Of a DNA stretch of 64,000 bases, positions 9,032 to 16,486 are shown piece after piece. Made by a program: the position numbers and the translations under genes. The DNA is from Marinifilum breve. GTDB taxonomy: Bacteria > Bacteroidota > Bacteroidia > Bacteroidales > Marinifilaceae. The notes below the pieces were generated by a model. That model worked only from the letters and a program-made list of their open reading frames with translations, did no database searches and was not told where the DNA came from. The DNA lies in NCBI RefSeq assembly GCF_003202155.1, contig NZ_QFLI01000002.1, positions 310,001 through 374,000 of the forward strand, written 5' to 3'. The stretch's first letter is position 1; each line of letters opens with the position of its first letter.

Positions 9032-9119
9032 CAAAACGTCTATATCTTTTCACAAAAACGTTTAAAGGTTTTAGGCAAAACGTATAGACGTTTTCAGTAA
9101 ATCGTCTATACGTTTTTTG
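9032..9119. repeat. overlapping, mutually exclusive inverted repeats (ACGT-rich)
   Basis: AAAACGTCTATA (9033-9044) is perfectly complementary to 9083-9094. AAAACGTATAGACG (9077-9090) is perfectly complementary to 9103-9116. The two hairpins share bases 9083-9090, so only one can form at a time. The right-hand hairpin has a T-run on the plus strand; the left-hand one has TTTTG on the minus strand, which is the direction of the HU transcript. It could terminate HU transcription or act as an attenuator. Confidence 0.55.
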
Positions 9120-9168
9120 TAAGATGTTTTAACGAATAAAAAAACATCCAGGAAACCAATACGATTCA

Positions 9169-9555
9169 TTATTCTGCTTTGGTATATTTTAGGGTAAGTA
9201 GCATATCTTTTAAATCGCTACCCGGGCGAAAGTTAATTTTGGCTTTTTTAATTAAAGAAGCATGAAATTTCTCTTCGGTCTCTGCACCTTCACTCTTTAC
9301 AGATACTTGAAATGATCCAAAATCGCCAAAACGAACAATTTCGCCTCCAGAAAGATGACGTGCAAGAAGTTTGTTAAGATCGTTTAAAACAGCCATTGCA
9401 TCGGTATCACTTACTGTGGTGGAACCTTGCGAAATCTCTTTGCTTAATTCTTTAAAGGTTACTTCGCCACTAGCTTTGGCATTGGCATACCATTTTTTAG
9501 GTTCTTCGGGTTTACTAGGGTTTCCTTTTTGGCTAATTGAATACTTTACTGACAT
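9169..9555 (-). CDS. HU-like DNA-binding protein (Bacteroidetes HU variant)
   Basis: A 128-residue nucleoid-associated protein of the HU/IHF fold, longer than the usual 90 residues as in the Bacteroidetes HU variants. The start MSVKYSISQKGNPSKPEEPKKWYA is the typical opening of this group (Y.v..k.NP..p..p.k.YA). The DNA-binding beta-arm region has GGEIVRFGDFGSFQVSV (about 74-90), and the C-terminal strand is KINFRPGSDLK. It is monocistronic, with paired hairpins downstream. Proteins of this group are often multi-copy in the phylum and some are tied to surface-polysaccharide control; nothing here shows which role applies. Confidence 0.85.
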   Translation of the reverse strand: MSVKYSISQKGNPSKPEEPKKWYANAKASGEVTFKELSKEISQGSTTVSDTDAMAVLNDLNKLLARHLSGGEIVRFGDFGSFQVSVKSEGAETEEKFHASLIKKAKINFRPGSDLKDMLLTLKYTKAE

Positions 9556-9883
9556 TGGGTTAAATTTTAAATGATTACTATTAAGTTCTGTTTTTATTGA
9601 TTTTATTACTTATATAACAAATCCAAATTCAATCACTTGGGACAATTATTAAAACTTCAAAATCAAATTTATGTATGCTATCCCAAACTTACAATCATCA
9701 TTTATTGGTAAATACATCACCCTTTTATCACAATATGTTATGAAACCATAATGATCTTTCTTATCAATAGGAGGTGATTAATCGGAATAGAAGAAGTATG
9801 ATTTTAAAAATTGAGATGAAATTTGGTTTTATGTTTTTCCCGATTTAGCTCATTCAGAGCTAATGGTATGCTTATAAACAAAG

Positions 9884-9919
9884 AAAACCTTGCTGGTCTC
9901 TATCCAACAAGGTTTTTTT
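9884..9919. terminator. bidirectional terminator hairpin
   Basis: The arms AAAACCTTGCTGG and CCAACAAGGTTTT pair with one G-U type mismatch and a 7-base loop. The plus strand continues in TTT and the minus strand reads TTTTCTTTG. It lies 60 bases downstream of the small minus-strand ORF and probably ends that transcript. Confidence 0.7.
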
Positions 9920-9980
9920 CAACTAACAAAATCTAAATTAACAACTTATACAAGAAGTAATCTAAGATATCTTTTATATT

Positions 9981-10109
9981 TTACTTTTTCTTTTGTTTAT
10001 TTTTGTTCTTTTTGGCTTCCCTCACCCAATCTTCTTCAATAAACATTAATCCGTTTACCGATTGAACTGTTAAATTGTCTGCACTTTCGTTTACTGATAG
10101 AATTTTCAT
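9981..10109 (-). CDS. small basic-tailed protein of unknown function
   Basis: A 42-codon frame reading MKILSVNESADNLTVQSVNG, then LMFIEEDWVREAKKNKNKQ and a KKK tail before TAA. It has an A-rich upstream stretch (AAAAGCAAAAAAT before ATG), as is common for Bacteroidetes starts, and a terminator hairpin downstream. The mixed N-terminus and Lys-rich tail look like a real micro-protein, but no family is recognised. Confidence 0.4.
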   Translation of the reverse strand: MKILSVNESADNLTVQSVNGLMFIEEDWVREAKKNKNKQKKK

Positions 10110-10358
10110 ATTTTTTGCTTTTAAATTTTCTTCATGTTTGGTTTGATAAAAATACTATCTGATTTAATCTCTGTCAATCATCAGAATTGATGAATTAACT
10201 CTCATTAAATCACTACTTATTATGATTTTAAAGCAACATTGATATATCTCAAATTCATTTCTACTTGTATCTCAATAAAATTCAAGTCTGAATTCTTAAA
10301 AAATATTCCTCTATAAGTACAGGAAAGACAGGTCGACAATAAATTTCAACTTATTACT

Positions 10359-12104
10359 TTAAAATTTCCAGCCTTTAAGTCTTTGTTGTTCATCCCAAAG
10401 AGATTTATACAATCCTTTGCTGGCAAGTAAATGCTCATGTGTTCCTTCCTCTGCAATTTGCCCCTTATCAATCACTAAAATTTTATCGGCTTTTTGAATG
10501 GTATGCAGACGGTGTGCTATAATGATGACCGTTTTATTTTTCACCAAATCATCAATAGCCTTCTGAATATACAATTCGTTCTCCGGATCGAGCGATGCTG
10601 TTGCTTCATCGAGTAAAACAATAGGGGCATTTTTTAAAATGGCTCTTGCAATGGAAATGCGTTGCTTTTCTCCACCTGAAAGCGTACTCCCTCCTTCTCC
10701 CACCATTGTATTGTATTTTTCTGGCAATGCATCAATAAAACTATGGCACTGTGCGGTTTTAGCAGCAGCAATTATTTCCTCCTCCCTGGCATCTTCTTTA
10801 CCTATTCGAATGTTATTGTATATTGTGTCGTTAAACAAATAAACATCCTGAAATACAATGGATAATTGTGACATTAAGGTATCCGAACTATAATTTTTGA
10901 TGTTCTTCCCTCCAATCAAGACTTCTCCTTCATCAACATCCCAAAACCTGGCAATTAAACGAGTAAGAGTGGTTTTCCCAGATCCTGAAGGTCCTACCAG
11001 TGCAGTTAGGCTCTGTTCAGGAATTTTTAAAGATATGCCATTAATTACTTCCGCATCCTTATAGCTAAAATGAACATTTCTAAACTCAATATCGGCACAG
11101 TGAACCTCTTTTTCCATATTTGTTTCCAACAAAGGTGTTTTACGAAGCTTCTCAATACGATCGGCACCTAATTTCATATAATTCATTTCAGCCATGAATG
11201 TCATAGCATGCAGCAATGGCTGGTAGATGTGTACTCCCAACACCAAAAACAGAATATAAACAGGCAGAGAAACATCTGCTGAAAGCAACATAGAGAAACC
11301 CAAAAGAATAATGAGTATAATTCCTCCGTTCAGAATAACTGAAGCAAACACTATGGTTGGTCCTGGTGCAGCTTCAAGACGAATACTTTCTTTCTTTAGT
11401 TTTCGAAATGCCCTTTCAAGCCTTTCAAATTTACTTCCACCAAGATTAAAAGCTTTAATCAAACGAATCCCTTGTATGTATTCAATCATACGCGAAGCCG
11501 ATTCCACTTTTACTTTCTGATGTCTTCCTCCAAATTTCCGCACAACATAATTGGTGAGCAATAACATAGGCCAAGACAAAGGGATTACCAATGTAGCTGC
11601 CAAGGCCAGTTGCCAATTAAAAAAGAACAAGCCAGTTAACAGGACCAATGGCATTGCCAAAGCTCCAAAAAACTGTGGCACCATATGGGTAACCATTTGC
11701 TCTATATTGGCATAATCACTTACTACATAAGCCCCAATATCACCAGGATCGCGACTATTATAAAATCCCATGGGCAAACGTTTTAGGTGTCGGGTGACTT
11801 CTTTTCGTCCATCGGCACAAATTTCGTAACCTGCTTTGTAAGATGCGAAATAGGCTTTTTTACTGGCAAAATATAGCAATATTAAAGAGACAAACATACT
11901 GATACATGCCATTGTTATTTTTTGCACATCAAGCGATGTTCCTGGATTCTGCAAGGGTTTAAACAATTCCCAAACAATAAAAAGTGTAATGCCGTAAGGT
12001 GATCCACGGAAAAAATATTCAACAATAGTCCACCATATCATTGGTCGCAAGCGTTTGGGATTCCCCATAGTTGCTGAGCTTAATGCTGCTGACACATTCA
12101 TCAT
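10359..12104 (-). CDS. ABC exporter half-transporter (permease-ATPase fusion), second subunit
   Basis: A 581-residue half-transporter with an N-terminal six-helix membrane domain (about 25-310) and a C-terminal nucleotide-binding domain. It has Walker A GPSGSGKTT, Q-loop VFQD, signature LSGGEKQRISIARAIL, Walker B IVLLDEATASLD and H-loop IIIAHRLHTI, so the ATP site is complete. The start codon overlaps the stop of the preceding gene by four bases (ATGA), which suggests translational coupling and a heterodimer. It sits below a TetR regulator and a flavodoxin, so regulated export of a toxic compound is a fair inference; related pairs include multidrug exporters and siderophore transporters of the YbtPQ type. 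Confidence 0.85.
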   Translation of the reverse strand: MMNVSAALSSATMGNPKRLRPMIWWTIVEYFFRGSPYGITLFIVWELFKPLQNPGTSLDVQKITMACISMFVSLILLYFASKKAYFASYKAGYEICADGRKEVTRHLKRLPMGFYNSRDPGDIGAYVVSDYANIEQMVTHMVPQFFGALAMPLVLLTGLFFFNWQLALAATLVIPLSWPMLLLTNYVVRKFGGRHQKVKVESASRMIEYIQGIRLIKAFNLGGSKFERLERAFRKLKKESIRLEAAPGPTIVFASVILNGGIILIILLGFSMLLSADVSLPVYILFLVLGVHIYQPLLHAMTFMAEMNYMKLGADRIEKLRKTPLLETNMEKEVHCADIEFRNVHFSYKDAEVINGISLKIPEQSLTALVGPSGSGKTTLTRLIARFWDVDEGEVLIGGKNIKNYSSDTLMSQLSIVFQDVYLFNDTIYNNIRIGKEDAREEEIIAAAKTAQCHSFIDALPEKYNTMVGEGGSTLSGGEKQRISIARAILKNAPIVLLDEATASLDPENELYIQKAIDDLVKNKTVIIIAHRLHTIQKADKILVIDKGQIAEEGTHEHLLASKGLYKSLWDEQQRLKGWKF

Positions 12105-13903
12105 ATCAAAACCTCCTTTTCTGTTTTAATTACCCATTCTCTGGATTGTGAATAGGTTTGCCACATATGGGCATATTCTTTATTCATCATCAGTAATTCT
12201 TCATGTGTTCCTTGTTCCTGAACTTTCCCTTTATCGATGTACAAAATCTGATCAGCATTGGTAATCGTACTTAATCTGTGCGCAATTACCATCACTGTCT
12301 TTCCCTTTACAAGATGAGAGAAAGAATCGAGTATCTTCCCTTCGTTTTCAGGATCGGCATAAGCCGTTGCTTCATCCAATAAAATAATAGAGGCATCTTT
12401 TAAAATGGCTCGTGCCAGTGCAATACGCTGCTGTTCGCCACCCGACAGATAAGTTCCACCTTCACCTACCAAAGTATTGTAAGCTTGGTCCAGTTTTGTG
12501 ATAAATTCGTGGCATTGCGCTGCCTGTGCTGCTTGCTGCACCTGTTCTATTGACGCCGCTTTGTTTCCCATGCGAATGTTTTCTTCCACGGTATCGAAAA
12601 AGAGCATATTGTCTTGGAATACAAAGGCAATGTTTTCCATCAAATTGGACACTTTTATTTTGTGAATAGGAACATTTCCAATACGAATTTCACCTGAATT
12701 TACATCCCAAAAACGAGCTGCGAGCATGGCTATGGTTGTTTTTCCTGCTCCTGACGGACCTACGAGTGCTGTTACCGTATTAGGTTTTGCCGTAAACGAA
12801 ACCTGATTCAGAATTTGAGTTGTATCGTATGCAAACGATACATTATCGAATACAATAGAGGCATCCTTCGGGTTTTCTTCACTCTCAGGATCTGTTATTT
12901 CTTCCTTATTCAGAATTTCATCAATCATACTAATTCCAACATTATTTTGCGACATCATTCCTCCAATCCACATCAACTTAAGCATGGGAAAGAAAATACC
13001 ACCACTTAATATCAAGAACAACAAAACCGTGGGAATGTAAGCTGAATAAGATTCGCTATTAAGTAGTAATAAAACTGCAACAGGAATTACAAATAGCAAC
13101 ACAGAAGATAAAAGAATATAGAAACCAAGATAAGTTGGTGCATATTTTTTAGTAATATCATTTGAGAAATCACGAAAATCATCAATATCACGATTCAAAC
13201 GTTCGAATGCTTTTGTAGAACGATTAAAAATTTTCACAATTTGAATACCTCGAACATACTCAATGATACTATTATTCATCTGCCCCATGGTATTTAAATA
13301 TTTTTCTACTACAAGTTTCATTTTCGGATTAAAAGACATACTTGATATGAAACCCATTGCCATTACAAAAACACATGTTACCACAAGTGCCAATCGCCAA
13401 TCCACTACATACATGTAGGTAAGTAGCAAAAGTGGAAATACAAAAGCTGACACAATATCCGGAATGTGGTGTGCTACGAACAGTTCAATACGTTCCACAT
13501 CTTCCGACATCACTTTTTTGATATCACCCGATGCTCTTTTGGTGAAAAAACCCATAGGCAAGCGTACCAACTTTTGAGCCAGTTTCATACGCAACTCGTA
13601 CAATATATTAAATGCTGCAATGTGCGAAAACATCAAAGAGGAGAACAATAATGCCCCATAAGCTACAAATGACCACAAAGTAATGTATGCCCACTTCCAA
13701 ATGTAAGCTTTGTCCAATAAGGCAGGATCCGTAGCATGAGCTGCCAACTCTGTCAGTATTTTATAGACAGATACAAAAGGGGTAAATTGTGCTACACTAC
13801 AGGCTATTGCTAAAATCATAGATACAATTAGCAACCATTTTTTTGTGCCAGCTATTTCAATAAGCCGTAGTAATCCTTGTGTTTGTTTATTATTTTTTTT
13901 CAT
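12101..13903 (-). CDS. ABC exporter half-transporter (permease-ATPase fusion), first subunit
   Basis: A 600-residue half-transporter. The membrane domain (about 20-320) begins GLLRLIEIAGTKKWLLIVSM. The ATPase domain has Walker A GPSGAGKTT, Q-loop VFQD, signature LSGGEQQRIALARAIL, Walker B IILLDEATAYAD and H-loop MVIAHRLSTI. Walker B ends AYAD rather than the usual ASLD, a substitution also seen in YbtP/IrtA-like transporters (from memory). It pairs with the overlapping gene at 10359-12104. A 275-bp gap separates it from the flavodoxin gene upstream. Confidence 0.85.
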   Translation of the reverse strand: MKKNNKQTQGLLRLIEIAGTKKWLLIVSMILAIACSVAQFTPFVSVYKILTELAAHATDPALLDKAYIWKWAYITLWSFVAYGALLFSSLMFSHIAAFNILYELRMKLAQKLVRLPMGFFTKRASGDIKKVMSEDVERIELFVAHHIPDIVSAFVFPLLLLTYMYVVDWRLALVVTCVFVMAMGFISSMSFNPKMKLVVEKYLNTMGQMNNSIIEYVRGIQIVKIFNRSTKAFERLNRDIDDFRDFSNDITKKYAPTYLGFYILLSSVLLFVIPVAVLLLLNSESYSAYIPTVLLFLILSGGIFFPMLKLMWIGGMMSQNNVGISMIDEILNKEEITDPESEENPKDASIVFDNVSFAYDTTQILNQVSFTAKPNTVTALVGPSGAGKTTIAMLAARFWDVNSGEIRIGNVPIHKIKVSNLMENIAFVFQDNMLFFDTVEENIRMGNKAASIEQVQQAAQAAQCHEFITKLDQAYNTLVGEGGTYLSGGEQQRIALARAILKDASIILLDEATAYADPENEGKILDSFSHLVKGKTVMVIAHRLSTITNADQILYIDKGKVQEQGTHEELLMMNKEYAHMWQTYSQSREWVIKTEKEVLI

Positions 13904-14178
13904 ATCTAATGGTATTTATTGAAAACTCGAAGCATAAAGCCATATATCCTATAAAATCACTTTCTTCTCACTATTCTTCCATTTTACAGAAAATCAAATC
14001 TACAATGCATATGAACGTATGGATTAAAACCATAACAATGGAAGAAATAATTGTTAGTGTGATTCCCCTGATAATAGAGATTAGCAGAGAATAAATATCT
14101 GTCCAATCTTTACAATAATAGTAGTTTCGATATCTAAAGCTGTTCCATCTCATAATGACTATTAATCATGACAGTTAT

Positions 14179-14766
14179 CTAGGCTAAAATCAAATTATAA
14201 CTCCAATCAATTATGTCTTTGGATTTAAAATAATCTCCCTTTTTAATATTTTTGTTTAGCAAACAAACCAGACGCATGACCAAAGCATTGAAAAAACTCA
14301 ACTTTTTAAAATCCAGACGTCCTTTGAAAAAGGCTATTGATTGTATATTTATATCCTTACTTATTCCTGTTAGGTTTTCGAGGTAAGATGAAACTGCATG
14401 GCTTTTTTCCCAGGAAGAAAGCTTGTTCAAATCTCTTATTTGATCTTGAAAATTTGAATCGCAGTATACATCAATATCCAAATTAGATTCCTGATCAGAA
14501 CGGTAACAATCCATACAGGAAAAGAAAAATGCAATTGGAATCTTTGTCAATTTGGCTTCGTTCTTTTTCAGAAATTGAATTAACTCTGTGGCTGGTTTTC
14601 CGTACCTATTGGGCGATCCTAAAACAATGATATCATAAGCTAGATGATCTACCTCCTGAACAGTTAAAACATCAACCTGCGCAGAGGTAAACTGTTTGCC
14701 TATTTCTACAGCAATTTCTTTTGTCGATCCTGATTCGGAATAGTATGCAACGAGGATTTTTTTCAT
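14179..14766 (-). CDS. flavodoxin-like protein
   Basis: A predicted FMN-binding electron carrier or flavodoxin-type reductase. The preferred start gives MKKILVAYYSESGSTKEIA, where YSESGSTKEIA is the phosphate-binding loop of the flavodoxin family. Later blocks IIVLGSPNRYGKPA and IAFFFSCMDCYRS fit the 60s and 90s loops. The frame is open 16 codons further upstream (to 14814), but residues before MKKIL have no counterpart in the family. The C-terminal FKGRLDFKKLSFFNALVMRLV resembles the protoporphyrinogen oxidase (HemG-type) and menaquinone-dependent flavodoxin group. It lies below the TetR gene, with a palindrome matching the TetR upstream site in between. Confidence 0.75.
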   Translation of the reverse strand: MKKILVAYYSESGSTKEIAVEIGKQFTSAQVDVLTVQEVDHLAYDIIVLGSPNRYGKPATELIQFLKKNEAKLTKIPIAFFFSCMDCYRSDQESNLDIDVYCDSNFQDQIRDLNKLSSWEKSHAVSSYLENLTGISKDINIQSIAFFKGRLDFKKLSFFNALVMRLVCLLNKNIKKGDYFKSKDIIDWSYNLILA

Positions 14767-14835
14767 AACGTCTTTTTGTTTCTCTTTTAAAAACTGTACA
14801 CTATTTCTTTTCAATTATTTCCAATATTCAAAAAC

Positions 14836-14846
14836 GAACACTGTTC
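14836..14846. promoter_or_regulatory. putative TetR operator (site 2)
   Basis: GAACACTGTTC, a palindrome with a single central base, followed by a further TGTTC half-site. It lies in the gap between the TetR stop and the flavodoxin gene, between a TTG and a weak -7-like GTTTTTG on the minus strand. The same 11-mer occurs at 15484-15494 just above the TetR start. Confidence 0.55.
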
Positions 14847-14863
14847 ATGTTTGTTCAAAAAAT

Positions 14864-15478
14864 TTAAGCTTTCATAAGACGCTTCCAACCAGCTGTACTA
14901 AAAGCAATATATTCTCTAACAAAATCTTCTATCTCTGAATCCAATAATTCATCGTGGGTAACAACTTCTCCAATAATATTCATCCACATTGAACTAATGG
15001 TATGAATAAAAAAAGGCGATATATTGCTATTCAGATGAGGATATTTTTCTTTCATTTTCTGCAAATATGCCTTGCCTGTTTCCGTACTTTCCTGAATAAA
15101 TTCTTCTTTAAAGTTTTCCAAGGATGAGCCATGTGAGTAGAATAATAAAAGCTTCAGTTCCTGACGATATTTATTAATAAGTCCTAAAAAATCATTAATC
15201 ATGATATGCTGAAAATCAGAATTGGTAAACACATTCAAATTGATATGCTCCGGAGCGTTGTGATCGTCTACCATTTTTCTAAATGCCGCTAGAACTGATG
15301 ACATCACTTCACAAAATATTTCATCCTTATTCCTGAAATAGTTGTAAATATTACTAAGACCTACACCTGATTTCTTAGCAATTACACGCATAGAAGCATC
15401 TTTGAACCCTTTTATCAAGAATTCTTCCTTGGCTACTTTTAGAATACGCTCCTTACTATCTTCTTTTTGTATTTGCAT
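14864..15478 (-). CDS. TetR/AcrR family transcriptional regulator
   Basis: A 204-residue regulator. The N-terminal helix-turn-helix is clear: KERILKVAKEEFLIKGFKDA, then SMRVIAKKSGVGLSNIYNYFRNKDEIF (split here), with the YNYF recognition helix at about 45-50. The C-terminal domain is all-helical and would bind an inducer and dimerise. The family usually represses its own gene and neighbouring transporter genes. Here identical 11-bp palindromes lie 6 bases upstream of this gene and in the gap to the flavodoxin gene, which supports control of itself and the flavodoxin/ABC genes. Confidence 0.85.
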   Translation of the reverse strand: MQIQKEDSKERILKVAKEEFLIKGFKDASMRVIAKKSGVGLSNIYNYFRNKDEIFCEVMSSVLAAFRKMVDDHNAPEHINLNVFTNSDFQHIMINDFLGLINKYRQELKLLLFYSHGSSLENFKEEFIQESTETGKAYLQKMKEKYPHLNSNISPFFIHTISSMWMNIIGEVVTHDELLDSEIEDFVREYIAFSTAGWKRLMKA

Positions 15479-15483
15479 AAGCT

Positions 15484-15494
15484 GAACACTGTTC
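15484..15494. promoter_or_regulatory. putative TetR operator (site 1)
   Basis: GAACACTGTTC lies 6 bases upstream of the TetR start codon, where it would overlap the leader. A further TGTTC half-site follows at about 15510. It is identical to the site at 14836-14846. Confidence 0.55.
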
Positions 15495-15753
15495 TTTATT
15501 AGACTACAATGTTCTTACTATTTACTCATTTTTACAATCCTCATATGTTATGATTATTCCTTCTACTTACTCATTTGAATTGATGAGTTTAAGCCATCAA
15601 AATCATTTGTTAGTATAAAATGGAATTATTTGCTTGCCTTTAAACATCCAATTGTTAACTGGTTTATATGCTCATACATCCCGCTGAACGGCTTATTGAT
15701 AGAATCTATCTACAACTTTATATAAAAAACTATGATCCATAATTAATTTAATA

Positions 15754-15761
15754 TACATTTG
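15754..15761 (+). promoter_or_regulatory. -7 promoter box for the small exported protein
   Basis: TACATTTG matches TAnnTTTG. Transcription would begin near 15768. This makes the ATG at 15770 almost leaderless and favours the ATG at 15791 as the true start. A clear -33 TTG is not seen. Confidence 0.45.
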
Positions 15762-15790
15762 CCTACGCAATGGAAATGGTACATCGACAT

Positions 15791-16126
15791 ATGAAAAAGT
15801 TTGCTTATATAGGTCTCTATATAATAGGCTTGCTAATTGTCAACAGCATTTTGTTTACCCATCAGCACTCTCTTGCCGATGGTCAGATTGTTGTACATGC
15901 CCATCCATTTAATCAAACCGACAATCCTCCGACAGAACATCATCATAACAAGAATGATCTTCAGATATTGCAAAATATCTCTTTGTTGTTCTTCACTGGA
16001 GCTCTTGTACTTGGTTTCATTGCTAAATTAGCACCCAAAGAGAATCATGATACTTTGCCAATAGCATATCATCAGACTCTTGCTATTTCCGATTTTGGAA
16101 GAGCTCCTCCAAAACAATTCTTATAA
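15791..16126 (+). CDS. small His-rich exported or membrane protein
   Basis: A 111-residue protein from the preferred start (MKKFAYIGLYIIGLLIVNSILF); an upstream ATG at 15770 adds seven residues. It has an N-terminal hydrophobic signal or anchor, then a His-rich region (THQHS, HAHPF, TEHHHNKND), a second hydrophobic helix (NISLLFFTGALVLGFIA) and a short tail. The His clusters suggest metal binding. It precedes a TonB receptor on the same strand by 360 bp, so the pair may handle a transition metal. No named family is recognised. Confidence 0.65.
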   Translation: MKKFAYIGLYIIGLLIVNSILFTHQHSLADGQIVVHAHPFNQTDNPPTEHHHNKNDLQILQNISLLFFTGALVLGFIAKLAPKENHDTLPIAYHQTLAISDFGRAPPKQFL

Positions 16127-16486
16127 AATTCGTATTGCTGTAGGTTAAACTGAATGATTAGAGTCCATTTCAGTTTCATCAAGTGCATTATTGGTATTCA
16201 TATCTTGTAGAGAGATTGCAATTATTTAGTGAGATTTAACAAGTTTATATGAATTTGTTCAAGTCAGATATCTCTTTTTCAAGAAAACAAACCAACTCAA
16301 TAACAACTACTGACTTGCTCAACTTGGTTGTTGCAATGTTTTTATACTACACAATACCCATAAAACAGCTTTGCCACTACTTGGTAAAGGCTTAAACATT
16401 TGTATTTTATTTAATTCACAAAATATTCATCAACATGCTACTTGGTGCGCCAAGTTAGCGTAGAATGATAATCTCAAACATTTTTT
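16127..16486. other. 360-bp gap before the TonB receptor
   Basis: No gene is seen. The notable feature is a near-palindrome at 16440-16455 (ACTTGG, 4 bases, CCAAGT) 31 bases before the receptor start. A second ACTTGGTAAAGG motif lies at about 16379. No clear TAnnTTTG box was found. Confidence 0.5.
16440..16455. promoter_or_regulatory. palindrome upstream of the TonB receptor
   Basis: ACTTGGTGCGCCAAGT has 6-bp perfect arms around TGCG and lies in the likely leader of the receptor at 16487. It could be an operator or a leader hairpin. Confidence 0.35.

Larger units (their letters stand above)
9556..10358. other. 803-bp sparse region
   Basis: Between the HU gene and the ABC transporter pair. 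It holds one short ORF (9981-10109, minus) and a bidirectional terminator hairpin (9884-9919). There is also a small palindrome, TCATCA-GAAT-TGATGA, at 10178-10193, and a sequence at 9769-9779 that matches the 16S anti-SD almost fully but leads only to a 16-codon frame. No larger gene was seen on either strand. Confidence 0.6.

Noticed and set aside
9769-9800. Near-perfect Shine-Dalgarno AGGAGGTGATT
   Set aside because: The nearest ATG is 18 bases away and opens only 16 codons; Bacteroidetes genes in this window do not use strong SD sites.
13971-14153. 60-codon minus-strand frame with a hydrophobic stretch between the ABC and flavodoxin genes
   Set aside because: Overlapped by another frame on the plus strand, no family resemblance, and the hydrophobic part reflects AT-rich codons.
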